A stretch of DNA of 64,000 nt from Pseudomonas eucalypticola (lineage in GTDB: Bacteria; Pseudomonadota; Gammaproteobacteria; Pseudomonadales; Pseudomonadaceae). The stretch is taken from assembly GCF_013374995.1 (NCBI RefSeq), contig NZ_CP056030.1:4930501-4994500 (forward strand). Reading direction: 5' to 3'. Position 1 is the stretch's first letter; every line of letters begins with the position of its first letter. A program made the position numbers and the translations under genes. The notes under the pieces were generated by a model. That model was not told the origin of the DNA. It saw only the letters and a list, made by a program, of their open reading frames with translations, and did not search any database. Below are positions 20,141 through 37,251 of this stretch, in pieces.

Positions 20141-20160
20141 TCAGTAAGACATCCAGTGTA

Positions 20161-20181
20161 ATTCATGCACCGATGATGAAT
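20161..20181. promoter_or_regulatory. Dyad in the adhC/LysR divergent promoter region (site 1)
   Basis: ATTCAT and ATGAAT are exact inverted 6-bp arms around a 9-bp spacer, lying 42 bp before adhC. This is a plausible LysR-type recognition site. Confidence 0.4.
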
Positions 20182-20193
20182 AATCAGGACAAA

Positions 20194-20210
20194 GGCAAAA
20201 CATTATTGCC
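20194..20210. promoter_or_regulatory. Dyad in the adhC/LysR divergent promoter region (site 2)
   Basis: GGCAAAACATTATTGCC has 5-bp arms GGCAA/TTGCC with an AT-rich core, 16 bp before the LysR start. It could serve autorepression. Confidence 0.4.
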
Positions 20211-20225
20211 ACACAGGGACAATCC

Positions 20226-21125
20226 ATGAGCGACAACCGCTGGGACGGCATCGATGAATTCGTCGCCGTCGCTGAATGCAGCCAATTCACGGCCGCCGCC
20301 GAGCGTCTGGGCATTTCCTCCTCGCACATCAGCCGGCAGATCGCCCGGCTGGAGGAGCGTCTGCAAACCCGCCTGCTGTACCGCAGTACCCGGCGGGTGA
20401 CGCTGACCGAAGCCGGGCAGACCTTCCTGCAGCATTGCCAGCGCCTGCAGGACGGCCGCGAAGAAGCATTGCGCGCCATGGGCGACCTCAACAGCGAACC
20501 CAAGGGGCTGTTGCGCATGACCTGCGCAGTCGCCTATGGCGAGCGCTTTATCGTGCCGCTGGTGACCCGCTTCATGGGCCAGTACCCGCAGTTGCGCGTG
20601 GACATCGAACTAAGCAACCGTACCCTGGACCTGGTGCACGAGGGCCTTGACCTGGCCATTCGCCTGGGGCGCCTGCAGGATTCGCGGCAGGTGGCCTCGC
20701 GGCTGGCGCCACGGCGCATGTACCTGTGCGCCTCGCCGACCTACCTTGAGCGCTATGGTCGCCCCCACAGCCTGTCGGAGCTGGCGCGGCACAATTGCCT
20801 GATCGGCAGCACAGACCAGTGGCCGTTGCAGAATGACGGCCGTGAGCTGACCCAGCGGGTACAAGGCAACTGGCGCTGCAACAGCGGCCAGGCCGTGCTG
20901 GATGCGGCGCTGCAAGGGATGGGCTTATGCCAGCTACCTGACTATTACGTGCTGGAGCATCTGAAGACGGGCGCGCTGGTGTCGCTGCTGGAAGCCCATC
21001 AACCGCCGAATACCGCGGTGTGGGCGTTGTACCCGCAGCAACGGCATCTGTCGCCGAAGGTGAGAAAACTGGTGGATTTCCTGAAGGCAGGATTGGCGTC
21101 AAGGCCGGAGTATCAGGGTGCCTGA
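20226..21125 (+). CDS. LysR-family transcriptional regulator, divergent from adhC
   Basis: This 299-aa regulator has an N-terminal winged HTH (FVAVAECSQFTAAAERLGISSSHISRQIARLEERL) and a LysR effector domain (FIVPLVTRFMGQYPQLRVDIEL, LDLAIRLGRLQDS). It belongs to the CrgA/PA-type branch common in pseudomonads. Its divergent position makes adhC-fghA the natural target, although the inducer is not defined. Two inverted repeats lie in the shared 106-bp promoter region. It converges on ispD. Confidence 0.9.
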   Translation: MSDNRWDGIDEFVAVAECSQFTAAAERLGISSSHISRQIARLEERLQTRLLYRSTRRVTLTEAGQTFLQHCQRLQDGREEALRAMGDLNSEPKGLLRMTCAVAYGERFIVPLVTRFMGQYPQLRVDIELSNRTLDLVHEGLDLAIRLGRLQDSRQVASRLAPRRMYLCASPTYLERYGRPHSLSELARHNCLIGSTDQWPLQNDGRELTQRVQGNWRCNSGQAVLDAALQGMGLCQLPDYYVLEHLKTGALVSLLEAHQPPNTAVWALYPQQRHLSPKVRKLVDFLKAGLASRPEYQGA

Positions 21126-21192
21126 ACAGAGCCCTGCCCACCCCGCAGGGGCTGATTGCCCCCCGCGGGACCAGGCGAAGCTCGAGAAGCCG

Positions 21193-21903
21193 TCACCGTG
21201 ATCGTTGCGCCCAACGCTGGCGCAGCCAGTCGAGGTCTTCGGGGCGGGTGACCTTGAGGTTGTCCGAACGCCCTTCGATCAAGCGGGGGGATTGCCCCGC
21301 CCATTCCATGGCACTGGCCTCATCGGTAATCGCCACATCCGCCACCAGGCTGTCAGCCAGTGCCCGATGCAAGGCGCCCAAACGGAACATCTGCGGCGTG
21401 TAGGCCTGCCAGATGGTGCTGCGGTCAATGGTCTCGGCCACACGCCCATTGGCATCGGCGCGCTTGAGGGTGTCCTTGGCGGGCACCGCCAGCAGGCCGC
21501 CCACCGGGTCATGGGCCAGTTCGCCCAGCAGCTTGTCCAGGTCGCTGCGCGCCAGGTTCGGGCGTGCCGCATCATGCACCAGCACCCAATCGTCTTCGCT
21601 GGCACCTTGGGCGTGCAAGTGCAACAGGGCATTGAGCACCGAATCGGCACGTTCGGCGCCGCCAGGGGCACGCTGGATACGTGGGTCGCGGGAACTGGCC
21701 AGGTCAGGCCAGTAGGGGTCGTCTTCAGCCAGGCTCACTACCAGGCCTTTCAGGCCAGGGTGGTCGAGAAAGCAGTCGAGGCTGTGTTCAAGAATGGTTC
21801 GTCCGCCCAGGTGCAGGTACTGCTTGGGCCGGTCGGCTGCCATCCGGGCGCCAACGCCCGCAGCAGGAATCACTGCCCAGAAGGCAGGCGAGGAATAAGT
21901 CAT
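21193..21903 (-). CDS. ispD: 2-C-methyl-D-erythritol 4-phosphate cytidylyltransferase
   Basis: This 236-aa MEP-pathway enzyme joins CTP and MEP to CDP-ME. The CTP-binding N-terminus VIPAAGVGARMAADRPKQYL has the conserved arginine and lysine, with the WVLVHDAARPN block and the DSLVADVAITDEASAMEW region. Its ATG overlaps the ftsB stop by 4 bp. It is the last gene of the long minus-strand series and converges on the LysR gene. Confidence 0.96.
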   Translation of the reverse strand: MTYSSPAFWAVIPAAGVGARMAADRPKQYLHLGGRTILEHSLDCFLDHPGLKGLVVSLAEDDPYWPDLASSRDPRIQRAPGGAERADSVLNALLHLHAQGASEDDWVLVHDAARPNLARSDLDKLLGELAHDPVGGLLAVPAKDTLKRADANGRVAETIDRSTIWQAYTPQMFRLGALHRALADSLVADVAITDEASAMEWAGQSPRLIEGRSDNLKVTRPEDLDWLRQRWAQRSR

Positions 21904-22178
21904 TGGGCCAACTGATAAAGGGTTTCACCGTCCTTGACCATGCCCAGTTCATGGCGAGCCCGCTCTTCAACGGTCTCCATGCCCTTTTTCAGCTCGGCCA
22001 CTTCCGCATCCAGCACGCGGTTGCGCTCCAGCAAGCGCTCGTTCTCGGCGTGCTGATCGGCGATCTGCTGCTCCAGGCTCGTGACCTGGGCCAGGCTGCC
22101 ATTACCCACCCACAGGCGGTACTGCAGGCCACCGAGCAGCAAGAGCAGGACAAGGAACAACCAATAAGGACTGCGCAT
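21900..22178 (-). CDS. ftsB: Cell division protein FtsB
   Basis: This 92-aa bitopic membrane protein has one transmembrane helix (MRSPYWLFLVLLLLLGGLQYRLW) followed by a periplasmic coiled coil (LEQQIADQHAENERLLERNRVLDAEVAELKKG) and a short C-terminal domain that binds FtsQ. FtsB acts with FtsL and FtsQ in septum assembly. The start is at the ATG at 22178; upstream codons would place polar sequence before the membrane helix. It overlaps ispD by 4 bp and follows eno. Confidence 0.93.
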   Translation of the reverse strand: MRSPYWLFLVLLLLLGGLQYRLWVGNGSLAQVTSLEQQIADQHAENERLLERNRVLDAEVAELKKGMETVEERARHELGMVKDGETLYQLAQ

Positions 22179-22214
22179 CAAGGTATCCAGTGGAAATAAA
22201 CGGCCGTACTGATG

Positions 22215-22245
22215 GCACGAAGCCTGGCTAGGCCAGGCTTTGTGC
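22215..22245. terminator. Hairpin between eno and ftsB
   Basis: Arms 22215-22228 and 22232-22245 pair over 14 positions with one G-T wobble, around the loop TAG. The T-run on the minus strand is weak, so it may be a leaky terminator or a processing site rather than a full stop. Confidence 0.55.
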
Positions 22246-22275
22246 TGTACAGCGCTTGCTTTGTACATCTAAAGC

Positions 22276-26234
<3,959 letters not shown>

Positions 26235-26382
26235 TTAAAGCGGTCAGAGCCGCCGGGGAAAGCGAAGGAAGGCCGAAGCCCCCGACGGCCAAAAACGGTT
26301 TGGCAATCGGCAACCGCCGTGTTTGCTGGGCAAGCACAGAAGTTGTATCAAGAAGGGAGCGTAGTCTACCGGAAACAGGCTT

Positions 26383-27681
26383 TCATCTCAAACGTTGTGC
26401 GTTCGTCGGTGGCAGCCAGCGCAAATCCACGCCGTTGCCGCCAATGGCTGGCAGGTTCGCCACGGCAGTCAACTGGCCATCCACGAACAGCAGGGGCAGA
26501 CGCCCGCGTACGAAGGGTGGCAGGCCGGTTTCGTTAAGCAGGCGCTTGAGGTCGCGGCGGCCACGGCCAGGGGTATGCATCACCTCGCCGCCCTGGCGAT
26601 AGCGCACCTGCACCCTGCCCTGCGGCGCCAGGCCGCACAGGCGCACCTGGCCGTTGCCAGGCAAATCCAGAGGCTGGGCCGGCATCGGCCAGTGCACCTG
26701 CCCCTGGGGCTCTGCCCGCCACAGCTCGCTCAACCACCACAGCCGCCCCCCCGCACGCAGCAGACGGCCATCGCCCAGGGCCCAGACGGGCGTGGCCGAC
26801 GGGGCGGCGTCGCGCAGTTCCGGCCAGCTCGCCCAGTGCTGGGTGTCCGGCAAGCGGGTGAAGCCTGCCAACCAATGCTGCAATGCATTGCGCTGGCGCG
26901 CGTCGGAGAGCGCCACCAGCGGGGCCAGCTCCAGCGACGGCACGTTCAGCCAGGGGAAGGCGCCTGGCGTGGCGGCAGCGCGCAGGTCACCTTCGGCCAG
27001 CTCCGCCAGCAACCCCTGCGCCTCAGCCATGTGGCTGGCTGCACGGGCAAGGGTTTGCGCGGCCTGGGGCCAGCGCCCGGTAATCAGCGGCATCACGTCC
27101 TGGCGCAGGTAGTTGCGGGCGAAGCGGGTGTCGGTGTTGGAGGGGTCGTCCACCCAGTCAAGGTGGTGCGCCTGGGCGTAAGCCTGCAACTGCGTCCGCG
27201 AAATGTGCAGCAACGGCCGCACCAGGTGGCCCACGCCCAAGGCCCTCTGTTCTGGCATCGCCGCCAGGCCGCGCACCCCTGCACCGCGCAACAGGCGAAA
27301 CAGCAGGGTTTCGGCCTGGTCATCGCGGTGCTGGCCAGTGAGCAGCACCTCCCCTGCGCCGAGCGCCTGCTCGAATGCCTGGTAGCGCGCAGTTCGCGCC
27401 GCGGCTTCAAGGCTGGCGCCAGGCGCCACCTGCACCCGCACCACCGTCAGCGGCACACCCAGGGCATCGCACAGACGTTGGCAATGCTGCGGCCAGGCAT
27501 CGGCCGCGGCCTGAAGGCCGTGGTGGACGTGAATGGCGTGCAACGGGGGAAAGGTGTCGGTGCGGGCCAGGGTGGCCAGTTGGTGCAGCAGGACGGTGGA
27601 GTCGAGGCCGCCGGAAAGGGCCACATGCCAGCGTGGGGCGGTGCGCCAGGGCGCGAGGCGATGGAGCATGGCGTGGGTCAT
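26383..27681 (-). CDS. tilS: tRNA(Ile)-lysidine synthase
   Basis: This 432-aa N-type ATP pyrophosphatase attaches lysine to C34 of tRNA-Ile(CAU), switching it to read AUA. The ATP loop is SGGLDSTVLLHQLA near residues 22-35, HHGLQAAADAW and TGQHRDDQAETLLFRLLRG follow, and the TilS C-terminal domain (FVRGRLPLLFVDGQLTAV) ends the protein. I chose the ATG at 27681 because family proteins begin shortly before the ATP loop. A long inverted repeat separates it from accA. Confidence 0.93.
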   Translation of the reverse strand: MTHAMLHRLAPWRTAPRWHVALSGGLDSTVLLHQLATLARTDTFPPLHAIHVHHGLQAAADAWPQHCQRLCDALGVPLTVVRVQVAPGASLEAAARTARYQAFEQALGAGEVLLTGQHRDDQAETLLFRLLRGAGVRGLAAMPEQRALGVGHLVRPLLHISRTQLQAYAQAHHLDWVDDPSNTDTRFARNYLRQDVMPLITGRWPQAAQTLARAASHMAEAQGLLAELAEGDLRAAATPGAFPWLNVPSLELAPLVALSDARQRNALQHWLAGFTRLPDTQHWASWPELRDAAPSATPVWALGDGRLLRAGGRLWWLSELWRAEPQGQVHWPMPAQPLDLPGNGQVRLCGLAPQGRVQVRYRQGGEVMHTPGRGRRDLKRLLNETGLPPFVRGRLPLLFVDGQLTAVANLPAIGGNGVDLRWLPPTNAQRLR

Positions 27682-27716
27682 TTCAGGCTCCCCTCTTGTG
27701 GTGACCCTGACGCAGC

Positions 27717-27806
27717 CCCGTAGCAGCGGACCTGGCCGCGTCCTGGCCCCGCGGAGTGCCAGGCACACCGCATGAAGACTGACGCGGCCAGGTCCGCTGC
27801 TACGGG
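27717..27806. repeat. REP/BIME-like long inverted repeat between tilS and accA
   Basis: Two 26-bp arms, 27717-27742 and 27781-27806, are exact reverse complements with a 38-bp spacer. The arms contain TAGCAGCGGACCTGGCCGCG, a repeat type that I recall as dispersed in putida-group genomes. It fits two head-to-head REP elements between an upstream accA and a downstream tilS, where it could stabilise accA mRNA 3' ends. Confidence 0.75.
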
Positions 27807-27816
27807 CGCGGGTGGC

Positions 27817-28764
27817 TTACAGGCCGTAGCTCATCAGGCGGTCATAGCGGCGCTTGAGCAGCGCGTCCATGTCCAGTTCCTTGAGCATGGCCAGTTGCGA
27901 GGCCAGTTCCTTGCGGATCAGTGCCGAAGCCGCCGCCGGGTCGCGGTGGGCGCCGCCCAGTGGCTCCTGGATGACCTTGTCGACGATGCCCAGGCCTTTG
28001 AGGCGCTCGGCCGTGATACCCATGGCCTCGGCAGCGTCCGGGGCCTTGTCGGCGGTCTTCCACAGGATCGAGGCGCAGCCTTCCGGCGAGATCACCGCAT
28101 AGGTGGAGTACTGCAGCATGTTCAGCTGGTCGCACACGCCGATGGCCAGTGCGCCGCCCGAACCACCTTCACCGATCACGGTGGCGATGATCGGGGTTTT
28201 CAGGCGTGCCATGACACGCAGGTTCCAGGCGATGGCTTCGCTCTGGTTGCGCTCTTCGGCGTCGATGCCAGGGTAGGCGCCCGGGGTATCGATGAAGGTC
28301 AGGATCGGCATCTTGAACCGTTCGGCCATTTCCATCAGGCGGCACGCTTTGCGGTAGCCTTCCGGGCGCGGCATGCCGAAGTTGCGGCGAACCTTTTCAC
28401 GCACTTCCCGGCCTTTCTGATGGCCGATGACCATCACGGGCTGGTCGTCCAGGCGCGCGATACCGCCGACGATGGCGGCGTCGTCGGAGAAGTGGCGGTC
28501 GCCGTGCAGCTCATCGAACTCGGTGAAAATGTGCTGGATGTAGTCCAGGGTATACGGGCGGCGCGGGTGACGCGCCATGCGCGCGATCTGCCAGCTGGTC
28601 AGGTTGCCGAAAATGCTCTCGGTCAGGGTGCTGCTCTTGTCTTGCAGGCGCGAGATCTCGTCGCTGATGTTCAGCGAGTTGTCGTTGCCGACCAGGCGCA
28701 GTTCTTCGATCTTGGCTTGCAGGTCAGCGATCGGCTGTTCGAAATCAAGAAAATTCGGGTTCAT
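27817..28764 (-). CDS. accA: Acetyl-CoA carboxylase carboxyltransferase subunit alpha
   Basis: This 315-aa subunit works with AccD to transfer carboxyl from carboxybiotin to acetyl-CoA, the first committed step of fatty acid synthesis. Start [15 protein letters not shown] is the family N-terminus. Carboxyltransferase features include [53 protein letters not shown] and [14 protein letters not shown]. It lies after dnaE, the usual order in gammaproteobacteria. Confidence 0.98.
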   Translation of the reverse strand: MNPNFLDFEQPIADLQAKIEELRLVGNDNSLNISDEISRLQDKSSTLTESIFGNLTSWQIARMARHPRRPYTLDYIQHIFTEFDELHGDRHFSDDAAIVGGIARLDDQPVMVIGHQKGREVREKVRRNFGMPRPEGYRKACRLMEMAERFKMPILTFIDTPGAYPGIDAEERNQSEAIAWNLRVMARLKTPIIATVIGEGGSGGALAIGVCDQLNMLQYSTYAVISPEGCASILWKTADKAPDAAEAMGITAERLKGLGIVDKVIQEPLGGAHRDPAAASALIRKELASQLAMLKELDMDALLKRRYDRLMSYGL

Positions 28765-28893
28765 AGGCATCCGTCTTGGGTCGACGGCCAAGCGGCCGGC
28801 CGGTTGATCCGTTTAGGCGCCCTACCCTACGGGAAAGGGCGCATTGAGGTCGAGTTTAACGATCTGGGTCGAGTCTAGTCACCTTTGACTGGC

Positions 28894-32415
<3,522 letters not shown>

Positions 32416-32541
32416 GGTGATCCTATGGGTGCACAAAACAACAAAAGCGGGATTGTAGCGTAATGGGCTTGGTTTGAGGGTTTGCGGTGTCGGGGGGGCT
32501 GTGCATGGCCCGGCACACACCAGAGGCAACGGCTGGGGCTG

Positions 32542-33183
32542 TCAGCTGTCCGCCAGATCAGCGTCCAGCATCGCCCGTGCCTCGTAAGCCTGACGGACAG
32601 GCGCAAACGAGCGCCGATGAATCGGCGTAGGCCCCAAACGCGCCAGCGCTTCCAGATGAGCGGCCGTCGGGTACCCTTTGTGCCCACCCATGCCATAGCC
32701 GGGATAGATCAGCTCAAACGCAGCCATCTCCCGGTCACGGCTCACCTTGGCCAGGATCGACGCCGCCGCGATGGCCGGCACCTTGGCATCGCCCTGCACC
32801 ACGGGAGCGCTGGGCACCGCCAGTTCCGGGCAGCGGTTGCCGTCGATCAATGCCAGTTTCGGCGTCACGTGCAGCCCCTCCACCGCGCGCTGCATGGCCA
32901 GCATGGTGGCGTGCAGGATGTTCAGCTCGTCGATTTCGTCGACCTCGGCGCGCGCGATGCACCAGCTCAGGGCTTTTTCGCAGATCTCGTCGTAGAGCTT
33001 CTCGCGCTTGGCCTCGGTGAGTTTCTTGGAGTCATTGAGGCCAAGGATGGGCCGGTTCGGGTCGAGGATCACCGCCGCAGTGACCACGGCGCCGCACAGT
33101 GGGCCGCGGCCGACTTCGTCGACGCCGGCCACAAGGTCTTCGACCAGGGTGTAGTCCAGGCCCATTTGCAGTTGATTGCTCAT
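32542..33183 (-). CDS. rnhB: Ribonuclease HII
   Basis: This 213-aa enzyme removes ribonucleotides misincorporated in DNA and RNA-DNA hybrids. Catalytic acidic residues are in [15 protein letters not shown] and [12 protein letters not shown]. Family motifs [27 protein letters not shown] and [14 protein letters not shown] are present. The ATG at 33183 overlaps the lpxB stop (TAATG); a later Met at codon 7 would give a more typical 207 aa. The genes lpxB-rnhB-dnaE follow one another. Confidence 0.96.
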   Translation of the reverse strand: MSNQLQMGLDYTLVEDLVAGVDEVGRGPLCGAVVTAAVILDPNRPILGLNDSKKLTEAKREKLYDEICEKALSWCIARAEVDEIDELNILHATMLAMQRAVEGLHVTPKLALIDGNRCPELAVPSAPVVQGDAKVPAIAAASILAKVSRDREMAAFELIYPGYGMGGHKGYPTAAHLEALARLGPTPIHRRSFAPVRQAYEARAMLDADLADS

Positions 33184-34319
33184 TATTTCGCCAGCAGTGC
33201 CAGCACCCCGTCGGCGGCCTGGTTGGAGGCATCGCGACGCAAGGTGCGGTGAATGTCATCGAAGCCCTGGGTCTGCGCTTCACCCCCTTCCAGCAAGGGT
33301 AGCAAATGATCGACCAGGGCCTGGGGGGTGGCGGCGTCCTGCAGCAACTCAGGCACCAGCAGACGCTGGGCCAGCAGGTTGGGCAGGGACACGTAAGGGC
33401 TTTTCACCAGGCGCTTGAGGATCCAGTAGGTCAGGCCCGCCAGGCGATAGGCGACCACCATGGGGCGCTTGTACAACAGCGCTTCCAGGGTCGCGGTGCC
33501 GGACGCTATCAAGACTGCGTCGCAGGCCGCCAGGGCTCGATGGGACTGGCCATCCAGCAAGGTCAGCGGCAGCTCGCGGCCTGCCAGCATGACCTCCAAC
33601 TGGGCACGGCGCGTGGCGTTGGCGCAAGGCAGCACGAAGCGCATATCGGGCCGTACGGCGAGCAGACGCTGGGCAGCGTCGAGGAACAGCTCGCCCAGGC
33701 GCCCTACTTCGCCCCCGCGGCTGCCAGGCATCAACGCCACCAGCGGGCCGTCACCCGGCAGGGCCAGCTCGGCACGGGCCTGAGCCTTGTCGGCGTGCAA
33801 CGGGATGGTGTCGGCGAGCGGGTGGCCGACGAAGCGCACCGGCACGCCTTTCTCTTCGTAGAACCGTGCCTCGAACGGCAGCAGCGTGAGCATCAGGTCG
33901 CAACCTTCGCGAATCTTCAGCACGCGCTTCTGCCGCCAGGCCCACACGGACGGGCTGACGTAATGCACGGTCTTGATCCCGGCCTGGCGCAGTTTCAGCT
34001 CCAGGGTCAGATTGAAGTCCGGTGCGTCGATACCGATGAAGACATCGGGCTTGCGCTCGATCAGGGTCTGGATCAGTTGCTTGCGACGCCCCAGCAACTC
34101 ACGCAGGCGCCCCAGCACTTCCACCAGCCCCATCACGGCCAGGCGCTCCATGGGAAACTCGGAGACCAGCCCCTGGGCTTCCATCAGTGGCCCGCCCACG
34201 CCCATGAACTCGATGTCCGGGTGCCGGGCCTTGAGCGCCTGCATCAGGCCGGCACCCAGGATGTCACCACTGGCCTCGCCTGCCACCAACGCGACGCGCA
34301 ACTTGCCTGGCAACGCCAT
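33183..34319 (-). CDS. lpxB: Lipid-A-disaccharide synthase
   Basis: This 378-aa GT19 peripheral membrane glycosyltransferase joins UDP-2,3-diacylglucosamine and lipid X to form the tetraacyldisaccharide of lipid A. It has [18 protein letters not shown] at the N-terminus, [21 protein letters not shown], and [14 protein letters not shown]. The ATG overlaps the lpxA stop and the stop overlaps the rnhB start, so all three are translationally linked. Confidence 0.97.
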   Translation of the reverse strand: MALPGKLRVALVAGEASGDILGAGLMQALKARHPDIEFMGVGGPLMEAQGLVSEFPMERLAVMGLVEVLGRLRELLGRRKQLIQTLIERKPDVFIGIDAPDFNLTLELKLRQAGIKTVHYVSPSVWAWRQKRVLKIREGCDLMLTLLPFEARFYEEKGVPVRFVGHPLADTIPLHADKAQARAELALPGDGPLVALMPGSRGGEVGRLGELFLDAAQRLLAVRPDMRFVLPCANATRRAQLEVMLAGRELPLTLLDGQSHRALAACDAVLIASGTATLEALLYKRPMVVAYRLAGLTYWILKRLVKSPYVSLPNLLAQRLLVPELLQDAATPQALVDHLLPLLEGGEAQTQGFDDIHRTLRRDASNQAADGVLALLAK

Positions 34320-35095
34320 TAGCGGGTAATGCCGCGGGTCGAGGTCTGGATGGAGCGCAGGAACACGTCCACTTCCGGGTATTGGGCAGCCGGCGCGGCC
34401 AGCTCGGCGATAGCCTGCTCCACGGTCAGCCCCTGGCGGTACACCACCTTGTAGGCGCGGCGCAGGGCATGGATGACCTCGTCGCTGAAACCGCGGCGGC
34501 GCATGCCTTCGAAGTTCATGCTGCGCGCCTCGGCCGGGTTGCCGAACACTGTCACGTAGGCGGGCACGTCCTTGCCGATGGCGGTACCCATGCCGGAAAA
34601 GCTGTGGGAGCCGATGTGGCAGTACTGATGCACCAGGGTGAAACCGGAGAGGATGGCCCAGTCATCCACATGTACATGGCCGGCCAGCGCAGTGTTGTTG
34701 ACCAGGATGCAGTGGTTGCCGATGACGCTGTCGTGGCCGATGTGGGCATAGGCCATGATCAGGTTATGGTCACCCAGGGTGGTTTCAGCGCGGTCCTGAA
34801 CGGTGCCACGGTGAATGGTCACGCCTTCGCGAATGACGTTGTGGTCACCGATGACCAGGCGCGTGTCCTCGCCCTTGTACTTGAGGTCAGGGGTGTCTTC
34901 GCCTACCGAGGAAAACTGGTAGATGCGGTTGTGCTTACCGATTTTGGTCGGCCCCTTGAGAATCACGTGGGGGCCGATGACCGTCCCCTCGCCGATTTCC
35001 ACGCCAGCGCCGATGATCGACCAAGGGCCGACCTCGACGCCGTCAGCCAGGATGGCCGAAGGGTCGATGATGGCGCGAGGGTCAATCAAACTCAT
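34319..35095 (-). CDS. lpxA: UDP-N-acetylglucosamine acyltransferase
   Basis: This 258-aa left-handed parallel beta-helix enzyme transfers the R-3-hydroxyacyl chain from ACP to UDP-GlcNAc, the first step of lipid A synthesis. Hexapeptide repeats fill the first ~190 residues. The catalytic histidine region reads [18 protein letters not shown], and a C-terminal helical domain follows. It overlaps fabZ by 4 bp and lpxB by one base. Confidence 0.97.
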   Translation of the reverse strand: MSLIDPRAIIDPSAILADGVEVGPWSIIGAGVEIGEGTVIGPHVILKGPTKIGKHNRIYQFSSVGEDTPDLKYKGEDTRLVIGDHNVIREGVTIHRGTVQDRAETTLGDHNLIMAYAHIGHDSVIGNHCILVNNTALAGHVHVDDWAILSGFTLVHQYCHIGSHSFSGMGTAIGKDVPAYVTVFGNPAEARSMNFEGMRRRGFSDEVIHALRRAYKVVYRQGLTVEQAIAELAAPAAQYPEVDVFLRSIQTSTRGITR

Positions 35096-35532
35096 AGTTT
35101 ACGTTCCGCACAGATGATTTCAGCCGAGCACACCGGCTTGCCGTCCACCGAGGCCTGGCACTCGAATTTCCAGATCTGACGCTTGCAGCTGATGAACTTG
35201 GCTTCCAGGATCAGTTGGTCACCCGGCAGCACCGGCTGGCGGAAACGCAGCTTGTCCGAACCCACGAAGTAGTACAGGGTACCGTCAGCCGGCTTCACGT
35301 CCAGCATCTTGAAACCAAGAATACCAGCTGCCTGGGCCATTGCTTCGATGATCAGCACGCCCGGCATGATCGGGTGCGCTGGGAAGTGGCCGTTGAAGAA
35401 TGGCTCGTTGATGCTGACATTCTTGTAGGCGCGAATGCGCTGTGCCTCGACGTCCAGCTCCACTACCCGGTCCACCAGCAGGAACGGGTAACGGTGAGGC
35501 AGGTATTCGCGAATCTCGTTGATGTCCATCAT
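35092..35532 (-). CDS. fabZ: 3-hydroxyacyl-[acyl-carrier-protein] dehydratase FabZ
   Basis: This 146-aa hot-dog-fold dehydratase of the fatty-acid elongation cycle starts at [18 protein letters not shown]. The catalytic histidine is in [22 protein letters not shown], with the glutamate in the same helix. It competes with LpxA for the same 3-hydroxyacyl-ACP pool, and the two genes overlap by 4 bp, which suits balanced expression. Confidence 0.97.
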   Translation of the reverse strand: MMDINEIREYLPHRYPFLLVDRVVELDVEAQRIRAYKNVSINEPFFNGHFPAHPIMPGVLIIEAMAQAAGILGFKMLDVKPADGTLYYFVGSDKLRFRQPVLPGDQLILEAKFISCKRQIWKFECQASVDGKPVCSAEIICAERKL

Positions 35533-35644
35533 TTCGGGGGGAAGCCTGTATAAAAGATAGGGAGCGCGCGACTGACGCGCAGCACTCCTATTGCAAATCA
35601 AGGAGGCAGTTTAGCGGCTGTGCACACTTGATATGGAAATGGTA

Positions 35645-36700
35645 TCAGCCATCAGATGATGCTTTGTCGTCCGGGGTCACGGACTGGACACGCTTTTCTA
35701 CCTGTTTCAAGCGACGGAACATGTCGTCGATCTGTCGCAGGCGGGCCGCGCTCTTGCGCCACTCACCCGCTGGCTGCATCGCCGTGCCCGAGGAATACGC
35801 CCCAGGTTCGGTGATGGAATGGGTCACCATGGTCATGCCGGTAATGAACACTCCGTCACAGATGTCGATGTGGCCTACCAGGCCAACGCCGCCTGCCAGC
35901 ATGCAGTTCTTGCCGATCCTGGTGCTGCCGGAAATACCGACGCACGCGGCCATGGCGGTGTTATCGCCGATCTGCACGTTGTGGGCGATCTGGATCTGGT
36001 TGTCGAGCTTGACGCCATTGCCGATGACGGTATCGGCCAGGGCACCGCGGTCCACGGCCGTATTGACGCCGATTTCCACGTCATCGCCGATGCTGACGCC
36101 GCCGATCTGGGCGATCTTGTTCCACACGCCTTTCTGGTTGGCGAAGCCGAAGCCTTCACCGCCCAGCACCGCGCCGGACTGGATGACCACACGCTTGCCG
36201 ATGCGGACATCGTGGTACAGGGTCACGCGCGGGGCCAGCCAGCCACCTTCGCCGATCACGCAACGGGCACCAATGAAGCAGTGGGCACCGATGGCCGTGT
36301 CGGCACCGATCTGCGCGCCGCTCTCGATGACCGCGAAGGCACCGATGCTGGCGCTTGGGTGCACCACCGCGTCAGGCGCCACCACGGCGCTGGCATGAAT
36401 GCCAGCCGCTGCCTTGGGCTTGGGGTCGAACAGGTGGGAAACCCGGGCGTAGGCCAGGTACGGGTCCGGCACAACCAATGCCGCGCCTTCATAGCCTTCC
36501 GCGTCCGCGGCCTTGAGCAGCACGGCGGCCGCCTTGCAGTCAGGCAGGAATTTGCGGTACTGGGGGTTTGCCAGGAAGCTCAACTGACCTGGGCCGGCCT
36601 CTTGAAGAGTCGCCAGCCCAGTGATGTCGGTGTCCTCGCTGCCCCGCAGGGTGGCACCGAGGAACTCGGCCAATTGGCCGAGTTTCAGGGTTGCAGTCAT
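35645..36700 (-). CDS. lpxD: UDP-3-O-(3-hydroxyacyl)glucosamine N-acyltransferase
   Basis: This 351-aa trimeric acyltransferase performs the third step of lipid A synthesis. The N-terminal uridine-binding domain ([16 protein letters not shown]) precedes a beta-helix of hexapeptide repeats. The catalytic histidine lies in [20 protein letters not shown]-terminal helix ([13 protein letters not shown]) binds ACP. It follows skp with 2 bp between them. Confidence 0.97.
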   Translation of the reverse strand: MTATLKLGQLAEFLGATLRGSEDTDITGLATLQEAGPGQLSFLANPQYRKFLPDCKAAAVLLKAADAEGYEGAALVVPDPYLAYARVSHLFDPKPKAAAGIHASAVVAPDAVVHPSASIGAFAVIESGAQIGADTAIGAHCFIGARCVIGEGGWLAPRVTLYHDVRIGKRVVIQSGAVLGGEGFGFANQKGVWNKIAQIGGVSIGDDVEIGVNTAVDRGALADTVIGNGVKLDNQIQIAHNVQIGDNTAMAACVGISGSTRIGKNCMLAGGVGLVGHIDICDGVFITGMTMVTHSITEPGAYSSGTAMQPAGEWRKSAARLRQIDDMFRRLKQVEKRVQSVTPDDKASSDG

Positions 36701-36702
36701 GA

Positions 36703-37212
36703 TCAGCGCGCTTTGTTCATGCGCTCGATGACTTGGCGAGTGATGTCATATTGCGGTTTGACATCGATCACTGCGCCGCGCTCGAGCACCAGGTCAAAGC
36801 CGCCATTCTTGATGACTTCTTCAACGGCACCGTCCAGCTTCGGTTTCAGTTGTTTCAGCATGTCGCGGTCAGCATTGGCCTTGGCTTCGTTCAGTTCCTT
36901 GGACTGGAACTGGAAGTCGCGGGCCTTTTGCTTGAAGTCCAGTTCCAGCTTCTCGCGGTCGCCTTGTGGCAGCTTGTCGCCGCCGCTGACCAGGCGGTCC
37001 TGGATGCCCTTGGCACTGCTTTCCAGCGCCTTGAGCTTGGTCAGTTGCGGGCCGAATTTCTTCTCGGCGTCCACGGCGTATTGCTTGGCCGCGTCAGACT
37101 CCAGCAGGGCCATCTGATAGTTCAGCACGGCAATTTTCATGTCAGCGAACGCGGGGGTAGCGGTAGCGGCCAGGGTGGCAGCCAGAAGAACCATTTGAGT
37201 CAACTTACGCAC
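36703..37212 (-). CDS. skp: Periplasmic chaperone Skp/OmpH
   Basis: This 169-aa protein has a Sec signal peptide ([23 protein letters not shown]) and a long charged helical arm region rich in Lys, Glu and Gln (residues ~55-135), typical of the jellyfish-shaped trimer that escorts unfolded outer-membrane proteins to BamA. It stands directly after bamA on the same strand, the normal arrangement. Confidence 0.93.
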   Translation of the reverse strand: MRKLTQMVLLAATLAATATPAFADMKIAVLNYQMALLESDAAKQYAVDAEKKFGPQLTKLKALESSAKGIQDRLVSGGDKLPQGDREKLELDFKQKARDFQFQSKELNEAKANADRDMLKQLKPKLDGAVEEVIKNGGFDLVLERGAVIDVKPQYDITRQVIERMNKAR

Positions 37213-37251
37213 GATGCACTCCTACAGAAACTGTTGTCGGTCGGGCAGACC

